Assembly (NCBI RefSeq): GCF_016862095.1
Contig: NZ_BOMH01000074.1
Location: 38,288-102,287 of the forward strand
Direction of reading: 5' to 3'
DNA length: 64,000 nt
Source of the DNA: Actinoplanes cyaneus
GTDB lineage: Bacteria; Actinomycetota; Actinomycetes; Mycobacteriales; Micromonosporaceae
Position 1 is the stretch's first letter, and each line of letters starts with the position of its first letter. The notes beneath the pieces were generated by a model. It saw only the letters and a list, made by a program, of their open reading frames with translations, searched no databases and was not told where the DNA came from. A program made the translations under genes and the position numbers. Below, in pieces: positions 1 to 9,423 of the stretch.

Positions 1-83
1 GTAGCGGCGTGACGACCGTTGGTGTGTTTTCCCTTGTTCTGGTCGCGGGTCGAGGATCGATCGGCTTGACGGCCTGGGTGGAG

Positions 84-1163
84 TCAGGCTTCGGTGAGAG
101 CCGGGTAATCGGTGTAACCGGCCGTGCCGCCGCCGAAGATGGTGGCCGGGTCCACCTCGTTGAGGGCGGCGCCGGTGCGCAGCCGCTCGACGACGTCGGG
201 GTTCGCCAGTGCGAATCGTCCGAGCGGTGCGATGTCGGCGAGGCCTGCGTCGATGTCCGCCGCGATCTGCTCCCGCTCGCGGCCGTAACGGACCACGAGA
301 ACAGCGGTCGGCCAGGTGTCGCGCAACGAGCGCAGTAGTTCGTCGTCACCGAGGTGATGGACGTGGAGGTAGACGAAACCCAGTTCGGCCAGCTCACCCA
401 CGAGATACCGGTACTGGGCGCGGACCGATTCGGTGTCGCCCTCGTCGAGTCCGCCGAGGGGGAAGGCCGGGGAGATGCGGATCCCGGTGCGGTCGGCGCC
501 GATCTCCTGCGCGACGGCCTTGGCGACTTCGATGACGAACCGGGCCCGATTCTGGACCGATCCGCCGTATTCGTCGGTGCGCTTGTTCGCGTTCGGGGAG
601 AGGAACTGGTGCAGGAGGTATCCGTTGGCGGCGTGGATCTCCACCCCGTCCGCACCTGCGGCGATCGCGCTGGCCGCGGCATGACGGAACTCACCGATCA
701 CGTCGTGGATCTCCGCCGTGCTCAGTTCCCGCGGCGCCGGAGTCTTCTGCGGACCTGTCGCGGTGAACATGTCCTGCTCGGCCGAGATCGCGGAGGGCGC
801 CACCGGCTGGCGGTGATGCGGCGTGTTGTCCGGGTGAGACATCCGGCCCACGTGCATCAGCTGGATGAACAAGTGCCCGCCGTTGTCGTGCACCGCGTCG
901 GCGACCGGCTTCCAGCCGGCGATCTGCTCCGCGGTGTAGATACCCGGGGTGTTCAGGTACCCCTGGCCGTCCTCGGACGGCTGGGCACCCTCGGTGATCA
1001 CCAGACCCAAGGAAGCGCGCTGGCCGTAGTAGTCCGCGGCGTGCTCTCCCGGGGTGCCGTCGGCGTTAGCGCGGCTGCGGGTCATCGGCGCCAGCGCGAG
1101 CCGATGAGCAAGCTGGAGTCTGCCCAGGGTGAACGGTTGCCACAGAGCGGAGGACGAGGTCAT
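84..1163 (-). CDS. Old yellow enzyme-family NADH:flavin oxidoreductase (ene-reductase)
   Basis: FMN-dependent ene-reductase of the old yellow enzyme family, 359 aa, close to the usual 360-370. It should reduce activated C=C bonds of enones, quinones or nitro-compounds in the cytoplasm using NAD(P)H. Seen: LAPMTR near residue 25, QLMHVGR near 101-107, an HAANGYLLHQFLSP block in the middle with the substrate-binding His and Asn, and the closing FGGGTAGYTDYP. I start at ATG 1163 because the longer open frame runs back into the hydrolase gene and gives no family-like sequence. It follows the alpha/beta hydrolase by 65 bp on the same strand and probably shares its TetR-controlled promoter. The natural substrate is unknown. 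Confidence 0.9.
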   Translation of the reverse strand: MTSSSALWQPFTLGRLQLAHRLALAPMTRSRANADGTPGEHAADYYGQRASLGLVITEGAQPSEDGQGYLNTPGIYTAEQIAGWKPVADAVHDNGGHLFIQLMHVGRMSHPDNTPHHRQPVAPSAISAEQDMFTATGPQKTPAPRELSTAEIHDVIGEFRHAAASAIAAGADGVEIHAANGYLLHQFLSPNANKRTDEYGGSVQNRARFVIEVAKAVAQEIGADRTGIRISPAFPLGGLDEGDTESVRAQYRYLVGELAELGFVYLHVHHLGDDELLRSLRDTWPTAVLVVRYGREREQIAADIDAGLADIAPLGRFALANPDVVERLRTGAALNEVDPATIFGGGTAGYTDYPALTEA

Positions 1164-1228
1164 AGCGGGGGTCCTTTGCGCGATCGGACGGTCATCGCCA
1201 GCCTGGCGATGCCATGGGGTGGGGGTGG

Positions 1229-2095
1229 TCAGCGGGCCAGGAAGGCCAAGGCCGTGGCGGTGAAGGCGGCATGGTGCTGGAAGATGCCGCCGTGCCCGGC
1301 GTCGGGGTAGAGGACGAGTTCGCTGTTCGGCAGCCGTTCGGCCAGGTCGACGGAGTTCGCGGTGGGCACCATGACGTCTTGTTCGCCGTTGGCGACCAGG
1401 GTGGGCTGATGGATCAGGGAGAGGTCCGTGGCGCGGGCCCGGCCCCACCGGCTGACGGCGCGCAGCTGTGCCCGGTAGGTGCTCAGCGCGACGGGGGTGT
1501 CCCGGTCCTGGGCGCGTTCCTGTAGCCGGGCGAGGAACTCGTCCGCGGCGCGCCGCCCGTTTGCGGTCCGGGTGAAGAACAGGTATTTCTTCGGGTCCTG
1601 GCGGGCCAGAGCACCGCGTAGCAGGGCCAGGTTCGACAGGCGGGTCACCTTGGTGATGCCGGTGCCGCCGGCCGGGCCCGTGCCGGCGAGGATCAGCTTG
1701 CGGACCAGGTGCGCTTCGCGGTGGGCGATCACCTGGGCGACCATGCCGCCGAGGGACAGGCCCAGCAGGTCCACCTGCTGGTGGCCCAGCGCGCGGATGA
1801 AGGTCACCGCGTCGCGTGCCATGGCCTCCACGCTGTTCGGTGTCTCGCCGGTGGTGGCGCCGACCCCGCGGTTGTCGAAGGCGATCACCTGCCGCCCGGC
1901 GGCGAGCCCGTCGACCACCGCAGGGTCCCAGTTGTCCAGAACCGCAGCCAGGTGCGGCAACAGGATCAACGGAACGTCACCAGGAGTGCCTAGGACGCGA
2001 TAGGCCCAGGTGACGCCTCCGGCGGTCAGTGTCCGTGTCGGGGCGGTGCGGTAACCGGCGCTGATGCCCTCGGTGTGGCCGGACGAGATTGTCAT
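1229..2095 (-). CDS. Alpha/beta hydrolase
   Basis: Alpha/beta-hydrolase of 288 aa. The nucleophile elbow GLSLGG (Ser about 114), an acid in GEQDVMVP and a C-terminal His in DAGHGG form a complete Ser-Asp-His triad, and DNRGVG near residue 75 is the usual oxyanion-side loop. It is cytoplasmic, with no signal peptide. It leads a two-gene unit with the ene-reductase. Upstream are 142 bp that hold a copy of the motif also found before the quinone reductase. It could be an esterase, a lactonase or a cofactor-free haloperoxidase-like enzyme; the sequence does not decide. Confidence 0.88.
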   Translation of the reverse strand: MTISSGHTEGISAGYRTAPTRTLTAGGVTWAYRVLGTPGDVPLILLPHLAAVLDNWDPAVVDGLAAGRQVIAFDNRGVGATTGETPNSVEAMARDAVTFIRALGHQQVDLLGLSLGGMVAQVIAHREAHLVRKLILAGTGPAGGTGITKVTRLSNLALLRGALARQDPKKYLFFTRTANGRRAADEFLARLQERAQDRDTPVALSTYRAQLRAVSRWGRARATDLSLIHQPTLVANGEQDVMVPTANSVDLAERLPNSELVLYPDAGHGGIFQHHAAFTATALAFLAR

Positions 2096-2159
2096 GAGCG
2101 TGTCCTCCGTGTGCTGATCGCCCCGGTGACACCCGACATCGTCGTCACCTTTGGTTATA

Positions 2160-2179
2160 TTATGACCATACTTCTATGG
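2160..2179. promoter_or_regulatory. Candidate TetR operator, copy 1
   Basis: The sequence TTATGACCATACTTCTATGG contains the perfect inverted repeat CCATA-N4-TATGG. It lies 65 bp upstream of the hydrolase start. Its first 18 positions match 15 of those in the motif at 2875, in the other promoter region of this cluster. The pair suggests a shared operator for the TetR protein encoded between them. Confidence 0.55.
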
Positions 2180-2237
2180 CGGCGTAAGGGTGCCGGATCG
2201 CACACCTGCCGAAGTGCGATCCGGCGACCCGCGTCAG

Positions 2238-2822
2238 TCAGTGCTCGGGGGTCGCGAGCAGGGCGGAGATGGCTCGCGCTCCTTCGGCGAGCACCGCCTC
2301 GGACTCCTGTGGGTCATCGATCGCCCGGGCGAGCTGCAGCGTCCCGACGAGGATGGCGATGCATCCCAGAGCTCGGCGCCGCCCGGTCCCGGGGGCGCCC
2401 GGCGCCATCAGCGTGGCCAGGTCGTCGGCCACGCCGAGGATGCCGGCACTGTAGGCCCGGCGGATCTCCGGCGAGCTGCGGGCCACTTCGTCGAGCAGGG
2501 CTCCGGACGGGCAGCCACTTTCGGCGTCGTTGCGGTGCCCGGGTGAGAGATACGCCCGCACGAAGCGCGCGAACCCGTCCGGCTCGTCCGCGAGCTGCCG
2601 CAACAACGCCTGCTGCTCCTGGAGCTGATCGGTAATGGTCGCGGCGACCAGAGCATCCTTGGACGCGAAGTGTGCGTAGAAGGCGCCGTTGGTCAACCCG
2701 GCGTCGGCCATCAACGTCGTCACGCCGGAGCCATCGAGGCCGTCTTTCTTCAAGCGTCGGCCGGCGACCTTTATGATGCGCCGCCGCGTCGCCTCCTTGT
2801 GCTCCGTGCCGTAGCGCGCCAC
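2238..2822 (-). CDS. TetR/AcrR-family transcriptional regulator
   Basis: TetR-type repressor, 194 aa. The N-terminal HTH is clear (roughly residues 8-55, with VTTLMADAGLTNGAFYAHFASKDAL, here cited as ending in the usual YAHFASKDAL helix), followed by a ligand-binding domain with a TetR_C-like core. I choose GTG 2822 because GAGGGAGGAA lies just upstream of it; the ATG ten codons earlier has no ribosome site. It is divergent from the quinone reductase (130 bp apart) and upstream of the hydrolase/ene-reductase unit on the same strand. The similar motifs in both promoter regions suggest it represses all three enzymes and itself until an electrophile or quinone binds. The ligand is inferred only from the neighbours. 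Confidence 0.9.
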   Translation of the reverse strand: MARYGTEHKEATRRRIIKVAGRRLKKDGLDGSGVTTLMADAGLTNGAFYAHFASKDALVAATITDQLQEQQALLRQLADEPDGFARFVRAYLSPGHRNDAESGCPSGALLDEVARSSPEIRRAYSAGILGVADDLATLMAPGAPGTGRRRALGCIAILVGTLQLARAIDDPQESEAVLAEGARAISALLATPEH

Positions 2823-2874
2823 GGTTCCTCCCTCGCCCGACGGGTGCTGCATGTCATGTTCCGACCCTTTAGGA

Positions 2875-2895
2875 TTACGACCATACTACAATTGG
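2875..2895. promoter_or_regulatory. Candidate TetR operator, copy 2
   Basis: TTACGACCATACTACAATTG, in the divergent promoter between the TetR gene and the quinone reductase, repeats the motif at 2160-2179 (shared TTAYGACCATACT and flanking bases). The inverted repeat is less exact here. This position would let one regulator control itself and the reductase. Confidence 0.5.
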
Positions 2896-2952
2896 CTCAG
2901 CGAACCCTGTAGCGCCCGTCACCTGCACCCACGACCTCACCCGGAGAACGCC

Positions 2953-3954
2953 ATGAAGGCATACGTCATCGACCGCTACAACAAGAAGCCGAACCTCCGG
3001 CTCGCCGACCTGCCCGAGCCCGGAGTCGCCGCCGACGAAGTCCTAGTCCGTATCCACGCGGCCGGCGTCAACCAGCTCGACACCAAGATCGCAGAAGGGG
3101 AGTTCAAGCTCATCCTGCCCTACCGCCTGCCCCTGGTCCTGGGCAACGATCTGGCCGGCGTTGTCGTCCGGGTCGGCGCCGGGGTCCACGCGTTCCAGCC
3201 CGGCGACGAGGTCTACGCCCGTCCCGACAAGGACCGGATCGGCACCTTCGCCGAGTTCCTCACCGTGAGCCAGGACGACCTGGCACTCAAACCGGCCAAC
3301 CTCACCATGACCGAAGCCGCCTCGCTGCCCCTGGTCGCCCTGACCGCCTGGCAGGCGCTCGTCGAACGCGCGAACCTGCGGCCCGGCCAGAAGGTACTCG
3401 TCCAGGCCGGCTCCGGCGGGGTCGGCACCATCGCCATCCAGCTCGCCAAACACCTCGGCGCCACGGTGGCCACCACCGCGAGCGCCAAGAATGCCGACTC
3501 CCTCAAAGATCTGGGCGCGGACATCGTCATCGACTACCGCACCCAGGACTTCGCGACGGTGCTCGAGGGTTACGACGTCGTCCTGGACAGTCAGGGCCCC
3601 AAGAGCGTGGCGAAGTCGATGAGCATCCTCAAGCCCGGCGGCAAGGTCATCGGCATCGCCGGCCCTCCCGACCCGGAGTTCGCCCGCGAGATCGGGGGAA
3701 ACCCCGTCCTCAAGATCGCCACCCGCCTGCTCAGCCTGCAGACCAGGCGCACCGCCGCGAAGCTCGGTGTCGACTACTCGTTCCTGTTCATGCGGGCCAG
3801 CGGCAAACAGCTCAGCGAGATCACCGCCCTCGTGGAGAACGGGACCATCCGCCCGGTCGTCGACCGCGTCTACCCGTTCGCCTCCACCCCGGAAGCCCTT
3901 GCCCACATCGCGAAGGGCGCCGCCCGGGGAAAGATCGTCATCGCGATGACCTGA
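2953..3954 (+). CDS. Zinc-independent MDR-family quinone/enone oxidoreductase
   Basis: Medium-chain dehydrogenase/reductase of the NADP-dependent quinone reductase type, 333 aa. It has the GroES-like fold at the N-terminus (AAGVNQLDTKIAEG), a Rossmann motif AGSGGVGTIAIQLAK near residues 150-165, and no zinc-binding cysteine cluster, which fits quinone or enone reduction rather than alcohol oxidation. The start is ATG 2953; upstream residues in the open frame are not family-like. It is divergent from the TetR gene and is probably induced with the ene-reductase operon on the other strand. Confidence 0.9.
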   Translation: MKAYVIDRYNKKPNLRLADLPEPGVAADEVLVRIHAAGVNQLDTKIAEGEFKLILPYRLPLVLGNDLAGVVVRVGAGVHAFQPGDEVYARPDKDRIGTFAEFLTVSQDDLALKPANLTMTEAASLPLVALTAWQALVERANLRPGQKVLVQAGSGGVGTIAIQLAKHLGATVATTASAKNADSLKDLGADIVIDYRTQDFATVLEGYDVVLDSQGPKSVAKSMSILKPGGKVIGIAGPPDPEFAREIGGNPVLKIATRLLSLQTRRTAAKLGVDYSFLFMRASGKQLSEITALVENGTIRPVVDRVYPFASTPEALAHIAKGAARGKIVIAMT

Positions 3955-4051
3955 TCGCCGCCACGGCATCCCGAACGACGCCACTGCAAATCCTCCCGGG
4001 CGGTCCATCGGGAACGCAATGTCTACGTAGCCCCACCCGACAAGATCATTA

Positions 4052-7000
4052 TCAGTGCTGACCGTTGTACCGATCTTCGCCAACCCCATACCCGGGCAAC
4101 CGCAGGGGCCGGTAACCGTCGGTGTCGAGCTGGGCGAGTTCACCGTCGATGTCGACGGAATGGGTGCCGTAGAAGTGCACGTTCTCGTGGTGGGTTGGCC
4201 AGATGTGCGCCAGGACCTCGTCGTCGACGTCGCGGCCGCCTCTACGCAGGGCGGCCACGCCGAGGCCGTGGTACTCCGTGGACCAGCAGACGATCGCGTC
4301 GGTCGCCAAAGTCAGACACCACATCTGCTCGGTCTGCTGCTCGTGGTGCCGGCGCCGCAGCGCTCCCTCGCCGGCTTAGGCCAGGGAGCGGCGCAGGGCG
4401 TGCAGGTTCTCGCCCTTGTTCAGCTGCCGGGAGATCCGCCGCCGATAGATCTCGTCGGCCAGGTACCGGGCCGCGTAGACCGTGCGACGCAGCGCCCCGT
4501 ACTCCTTGATCGCGCTGGTCAGCGCGTTCTGCTGCCGTTTCGAGGAACACAGCTTCCCGACGACCAGCGCCGCGGTGGCGTGCCCGCCCTGCACGGACGC
4601 GGCGACCCGCAGCAGGTCGTCCCACATGTCCGTGATCAGGTCCGGGTTCAGCCGCCGGGTCAGCAGCGCCCCGGCGCGCGGGTACCGGTCCAGGAAGTCG
4701 GCGCGGGGCCCGGTCCGGTACAGGGTGATCTTCCCGAGGTCCCGGATCCGCGGCGAGAGTTGCTTGCCGACCAGGTCGAACAGGGCGAAGTTGGCCAGGG
4801 TTGCGCCGTGGGTGTCGGTGGCGTGCTCGAAGACCGGTAGGTCGGTCTCGTTGCCCAGCAGCCCGTCGAGGACGTAGTGCGACTCCGGCGCGGTCGCCAC
4901 GATGACCTTCGTGTCGAAGGTGGAGTGCTGGTCGGAGACGTGGGTGTAGGTGGAGACGCCCTGCCCGCGGGCGAAGTACCGGGACAGGTGGCGGGCGGTG
5001 ATGCTCTTGCCCTTGACCGGGAACCGCTGCCCGTCCGACGACGAGAGTGTTCCCGACCCGAACGCGCGGGTCAGTGGCAGCCGGTGGTGGTAGTTGACCA
5101 CCGCGGCGTTCGCCGCTTCCAGGGTTTCGGGCCGGAAGTACCACTCGGCGGTCCAGGCGAGCACGTCGTACGGCACGCCGCAGGACTCGGCCATCGCGGA
5201 CAGGCCCATGTTCGTGGCCTCCGCGATGATCACGTACATCAGGTTGCGTTTGAGCTCGGCCGGCCGGGCGACCTTCCCGCCGGCGTGCACCAGGTGGTCG
5301 GTGAACCCGGTCCGGGCGTCGACCTCCACCAGCACCGACGCGATCGGCACCCGCGGCAGCATCCCCGCCAACTCCGTGCGCAGCGCGTCGGCCTCGGCTG
5401 GTACGTCCTCGGCGGTGAGCGGCGGGATGATCAGCTCGCCGTCGTCGGTGAGCCGGACCTCGCCCGGGTTGCCCTTCGCGAGCTAGGTCTCCAGGTCAGC
5501 CAGCGCGGTGTGCAGCTCGTCGCGGGCCTGGGCGAGCGCGTCGGCGGCCTCGACCGGTTTGCCGACCAGATGGCAGAACTCCACCTTCTGCGGCGCCCAT
5601 GCCTGCGGGGTGAGCAGGAACGACGCGGGATCGGCGTACCGGCGCGAGCCGGGCACGAAGATATCGCCGGAGCGCAGCCCGTCGCGCAGGCCGACCAGCA
5701 CGGCCAGCTCCCAGTACCGGCGGTACGCGGTGACGTCGCCGGCCTGCTCCGCGGCGACCAGGTAGCCGGCCCACTTCGTCGGCACGAACCCGACCGGCGC
5801 GTCGGCCGGGACCTTCCGGGCACCGGTGGCGTACAGACCGGTCAGGATCCCGACGGCCTGCATCAGCTGCTCGGTGCCGGGCCCGCCGTCGAACTCGACG
5901 GCGGCCAGCACGGCCGGGGCGAACTGGCGCAGGTACGACATCGACGCGTCCAACATGCTGAGCTGACCGTGATCGCGGGGCGGCCGCTCACGGCGCTCGG
6001 CCCACGCCGCGCGCATCCGGTCCAAGCCGATACTGGTGCGCAGCATGCTGCCGATCTGCTCGTCGCCGATCGCGGTGTCGAGCACGATGGTCAGGATCTC
6101 GTCCAGTAACGCCTGCCGGTTCTCGCCGCCCTTGGCCCGCTCGGCCAGGGCCTCGGCGACCTTCTGCTTCGCAGCGGCCTCCCGGCCGCTGATCGCCTGG
6201 TCGAACAGCAGCAGCGTCTCGTCGAGCACGTCGACCGCCGACCGCGACAGCAGCGTGAGCAGGATCGGGTACCGGCGTTCCGGCTCGCGCCGCTGCAACG
6301 CCTGCCCGGTCAACCGGCGGCCCACCCCGGCCAGAAACCGGCGCCGCTCCGCCGGCAGCATCGACAAATCCACGGTGTGCGCGTCCAGGCGCCGCAGGTA
6401 GGCCAGCTTCTCCAGCTCCGTCTTCACCGCGGCCGGGCTCGACGACGTCGGCCCCACACCCAGCCAGGCCAGCGGGGTCCGGCCGAGATAGGCGTCCGGG
6501 ACCAACAGCAGATCCAGCTCGGCGCACCGCCGGCCGGAGAGCAGGTGCTTCACCCGCGCCCAGGTCTCCGTCCTCGCGTGAGCCCGAGCCGCGGCCACCC
6601 GTCGCAGCAGCAGGATCACCCCGGGCCGCAGCACCCGGGACGACAGCAGGTACTCGCAGGCCAGCCGGAACAGCAGCTTCGGCGAGTCGTGCTCCATCGC
6701 CCGGGCGAACAGGAACTCGTCGAGGTCCTTCCACACGGCGTTGTCCATCGACCGGCAGCCGGCGTAGCCGACCACCTCCCGCAGATGATCCGTACGTGTC
6801 TGTTCGCGCTCGCCGTACCCGCGCAGCTCACCCATCGCGATCCCGAGCCGCTGCGACAACCGGCCCACCACGGCGTCCGGCGCCAACGCCACCTCATCGG
6901 GTACGAACCCGGGCCACGGCAGCGTGCACAGCTGGACCGCCACACCCAGCACGTTGCGGCCGGTCCGGAACTGGCGCACGAACGCCTCGTCCGCACCGGT

Positions 7001-7096
7001 CAACGTGAAGTACCGGATCAGCTCCGCCCGGTTGATCTCCGGGAAGCCCCGAAGCCGCGCCAGTTCCTCCGCCGAGAACACATCCTGAGTCGCCAC
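4052..7096 (-). pseudogene. tnpA: Tn3-family transposase, inactivated by two nonsense codons
   Basis: A full-length Tn3 transposase frame (about 1,015 codons) with an N-terminal DUF4158 domain (MATQDVFSAEELARLRGF onwards) and a C-terminal DDE domain. All three parts are in one frame, interrupted only by TAG at 5483-5485 and TAA at 4376-4378; the second falls where the family normally has Tyr after LHALRRxLA. The catalytic residues are still readable: Asp in VSDQHSTF, Asp in TDTHG and Glu in LNKGENLHAL. No resolvase, cargo gene or convincing terminal inverted repeat was found near either end, so the element's borders are not defined. It looks like an old insertion decaying by point mutation. 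Stop-codon readthrough is unlikely but not excluded. Confidence 0.9.
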
Positions 7097-7241
7097 GAAC
7101 CCACCGCCTGAGCATCGACCGTCACCAAACGGACGGCACGCTAGGGCTCGGGACAGACCTTGATCAACCCTCAGTTCTTACCGTTGTTTTGGTCTGAAAA
7201 CTACGGGCAGGCCCGGGAGGGCGCGTCGCCGCGAGCTCGCG

Positions 7242-7295
7242 GGCTGGTTCTCACCGTCGTTGTTTCGTGCCCGGTGACCACGGTGAGCACCGGCC
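7242..7295. repeat. Dispersed intergenic hairpin, copy 1 (diverged)
   Basis: The arms at 7242-7261 and 7276-7295 pair at 16 of 20 positions and carry the family core (GGCTGGTTCTCACCG against its complement). This is the most degenerate of six related hairpins in the window. It lies between the dead transposase and the 3-prime end of the frameshifted efflux gene. Confidence 0.6.
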
Positions 7296-7310
7296 GCCCG
7301 CGACGTCCTC

Positions 7311-8731
7311 TCAAGGGCGGTGTCCGGCCTTCTCGTCGCCGGGTACGCCTCGTCGGCTGTGTCGGGCTCTTTCGTTGCCGGGTACGCCGGCGGGGGCCGG
7401 TGTGCTTCTCGGCAGGACGAGGGTGGCGACGAGGACGGCGGCGAGCAGGAGCCCGGCGGCGAGGGTGAGGCCGAGGGCGTAGCCGTCGTTGAGGGTGGGC
7501 CGGTGGTCGGCGGCGGTGCCGAGGACGGCCAGGCCGAGGGACGCGCCGAGCTGGCGGGAGCTGTTGAGCAGGCCGGAGGCGGTGCCGGTTTCGTGGGTGG
7601 CGACGCCGGCGGTGGCGAGGGAGACGACCGGGGCGAGGCTGAGGCCGAAGCCGGTGCCGGCCAGGAGCGACGGGCCGAGGACGTCGTGCGGGTAGGTGCC
7701 GCCGGGGCTGATCCGGCCGAGCCAGAGGAAGCCGGCGGCGGTGAGGAGTCCGCCGATGATCAGCAGGGTGCGGGGCGGGAGCCGGTAGCCGAGCTTGATC
7801 GCGGCGACGGATCCGAGGATGACGGCGAGGGCGAAGGGCAGGAATTCGATGCCGGTTCGTGCTGGTCCGTGGCCGAGGACGTGTTGCAGGTAGAGGGAGG
7901 CGAAGTAGAAGGAGGCGGCCATGGCTGCTCCGAGGAGGAGGTTGTAGAGGTTGGCGCGGTGACCGCGCGGTTGGTGAGGAGTCCGGGTCTGATCAGTGGC
8001 TCGCGGTGGGTTCTTTTCTCTGTGCGTACGAACATGGCGAGCACTGCCACCGCGACGGCGACGGTGGCGGGGTCGGTGCGGACGATGCCGAGCACGAGCA
8101 GGGTCATGCCGGCGGTGCCGAGCAGCGCGCCGGGGATGTCGGGCCGGCCGGTGGCGACGGTGGGGGTGTCGGCGGGGACGCCGCGCCAGGTGAGGGCTGC
8201 TGCGGTGGTGGCGAGGGGGACGCTGATGAACATGATCCAGCGCCAGCCGGCGTATTGGGTGAGCAGGCCGCCGATGAGGACGCCGAGTGCGCCGCCGGCG
8301 GCGTTGGTGGCGGCCCAGATGCCGAAGGCGCGCACGCGGCGGCGGCCGGTGGGGAAGGTGGCGGTGAGCAGGGCGAGGGCGGCGGGGGCGAGGGCGGCAG
8401 CGCCGATGCCCTGGGCGGCGCGGGCGGTGACGAGTGCGGCGGGGTGCTGGGCGAGGCCGCCGGCGAGGGAGGCGGTGGCGAAGAGGGTGAGGCCGGTGAG
8501 GAGGACGGTCTTGCGGCCGTAGCGGTCGGCTGCTTTTCCGCCGAGCAGGAGCAGGCCGCCGAAGGTGAGGGCGTAGGCGTGGATGACCCAGGTGAGGCCG
8601 AGAGGGCTGAAGTGCAGGCCGGTGGCGATGTCAGGCAGGCCGACGTTGACGACGGACAGGTCCAGTGAGATCAGGAATTGGACGGTGGCGGCGGCGGTGA
8701 GGGTGAGGGTGTCACTCGACTTTCGGAACAT
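7311..8731 (-). pseudogene. DHA2-type MFS drug efflux transporter, frameshifted
   Basis: Two overlapping frames together encode one multidrug transporter of about 470 aa with the 14-helix DHA2 plan. The first part has LDLSVVNVGLPDIA and GGKAADRYGRKT; the second has GTGFGLSLAPVVSLATAGV and ends in a hydrophobic helix. The frame changes near 7950-7965, where the family sequence NRAVTRANLYNLLLG is expected but one base seems to be missing (ACCGCGCCAAC). The protein would be membrane-embedded. I place the start at ATG 8731, which sits in the centre of a 20-bp palindrome, so the message may be leaderless. It is divergent from its TetR regulator. A sequencing error at the shift is possible, so functional loss is not certain. 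Confidence 0.8.
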
Positions 8732-8740
8732 GTTCCGAAA
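8721..8740. promoter_or_regulatory. Perfect 20-bp palindromic TetR operator
   Basis: TTTCGGAACATGTTCCGAAA is a perfect palindrome that contains the start codon of the efflux gene and lies 57 bp before the divergent TetR start. Its position would let the regulator block both genes. Confidence 0.8.
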
Positions 8741-8796
8741 ATAGCAGGGAAGGCCCGGCGGGTGAGGGCCGCCGATGTGCCAGGAAGAATGGGGCG

Positions 8797-9423
8797 ATGC
8801 CCGCCACCCACGGCCGTACCGGCCGGCCACCGGTCACGTCCCGCCCGGAGATCCTGGCCGCCGCGCGTCGCCTGATCGATGCGGACGGGTGGGAGAAGGT
8901 GACGGTGCGGCGGCTGGCGGCCGAGCTCGGGATCGGGGCGACCACCCTGTACCACCATGTGCGGGACAAGGACGAGCTGCTGGTCCTGGTCCTGTCGGAG
9001 TATGCGCGGCAGGTGCCGCTGCCGGTGCTGCCGGAGGATCCGCGGGAGCGGATCGTGGTGGCGGCGACCACGATCCGCCAGGCGTTGGCGGGGTGGCCGT
9101 GGGCGGCGGCGGAGTTCACCACGGACGGGTTGCTGGGGCGCCTCGGCGGGCCGGCGGTGCAGCTGGTCGAGGTGATCGTCGGCGCGGCGGTGGAGTGCGG
9201 GTGCACGCCGGAGCGGGCCGTGCACGTGTTCCGCAGTCTCTGGTATTACACGGTCGGCGAGATCCTGGTCCGGATCCGTTCGCGGGCGCGGCCGCCGGTG
9301 GTGTTCGCGCCGGCGGACACCCCGCACCTGTCGGCGATCGGTGAGCGGTGGCCGGCCCTGGCCGCGCAGGACACCTACGAGATGGGGTTGCGTGCCCTGA
9401 TCAGCGGCCTGCTGCCGGAGTAG
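8797..9423 (+). CDS. TetR-family regulator of the adjacent efflux gene
   Basis: TetR repressor, 208 aa. The HTH is at about residues 18-62 (RRLAAELGIGATTLYHHVRDKDELL) and a TetR_C-type ligand domain follows. AGGAAG lies ahead of ATG 8797. It is divergent from the DHA2 efflux gene and next to a perfect 20-bp palindrome, a classic efflux/repressor pair. The 3-prime end overlaps the convergent NmrA-like gene by 23 bp. If the transporter is truly broken, this regulator may be orphaned or control other promoters. The ligand is unknown. Confidence 0.92.
   Translation: MPATHGRTGRPPVTSRPEILAAARRLIDADGWEKVTVRRLAAELGIGATTLYHHVRDKDELLVLVLSEYARQVPLPVLPEDPRERIVVAATTIRQALAGWPWAAAEFTTDGLLGRLGGPAVQLVEVIVGAAVECGCTPERAVHVFRSLWYYTVGEILVRIRSRARPPVVFAPADTPHLSAIGERWPALAAQDTYEMGLRALISGLLPE

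Noticed and set aside
4242..5144. A 300-codon frame inside the transposase region
   Set aside because: It is out of frame with the Tn3 protein, which is recognisable in the other phase.
3955..7310. Terminal inverted repeats of the Tn3 element
   Set aside because: I compared both flanks by eye and found only an 8-base ACCGTTGT match in direct orientation, which is not evidence of ends.
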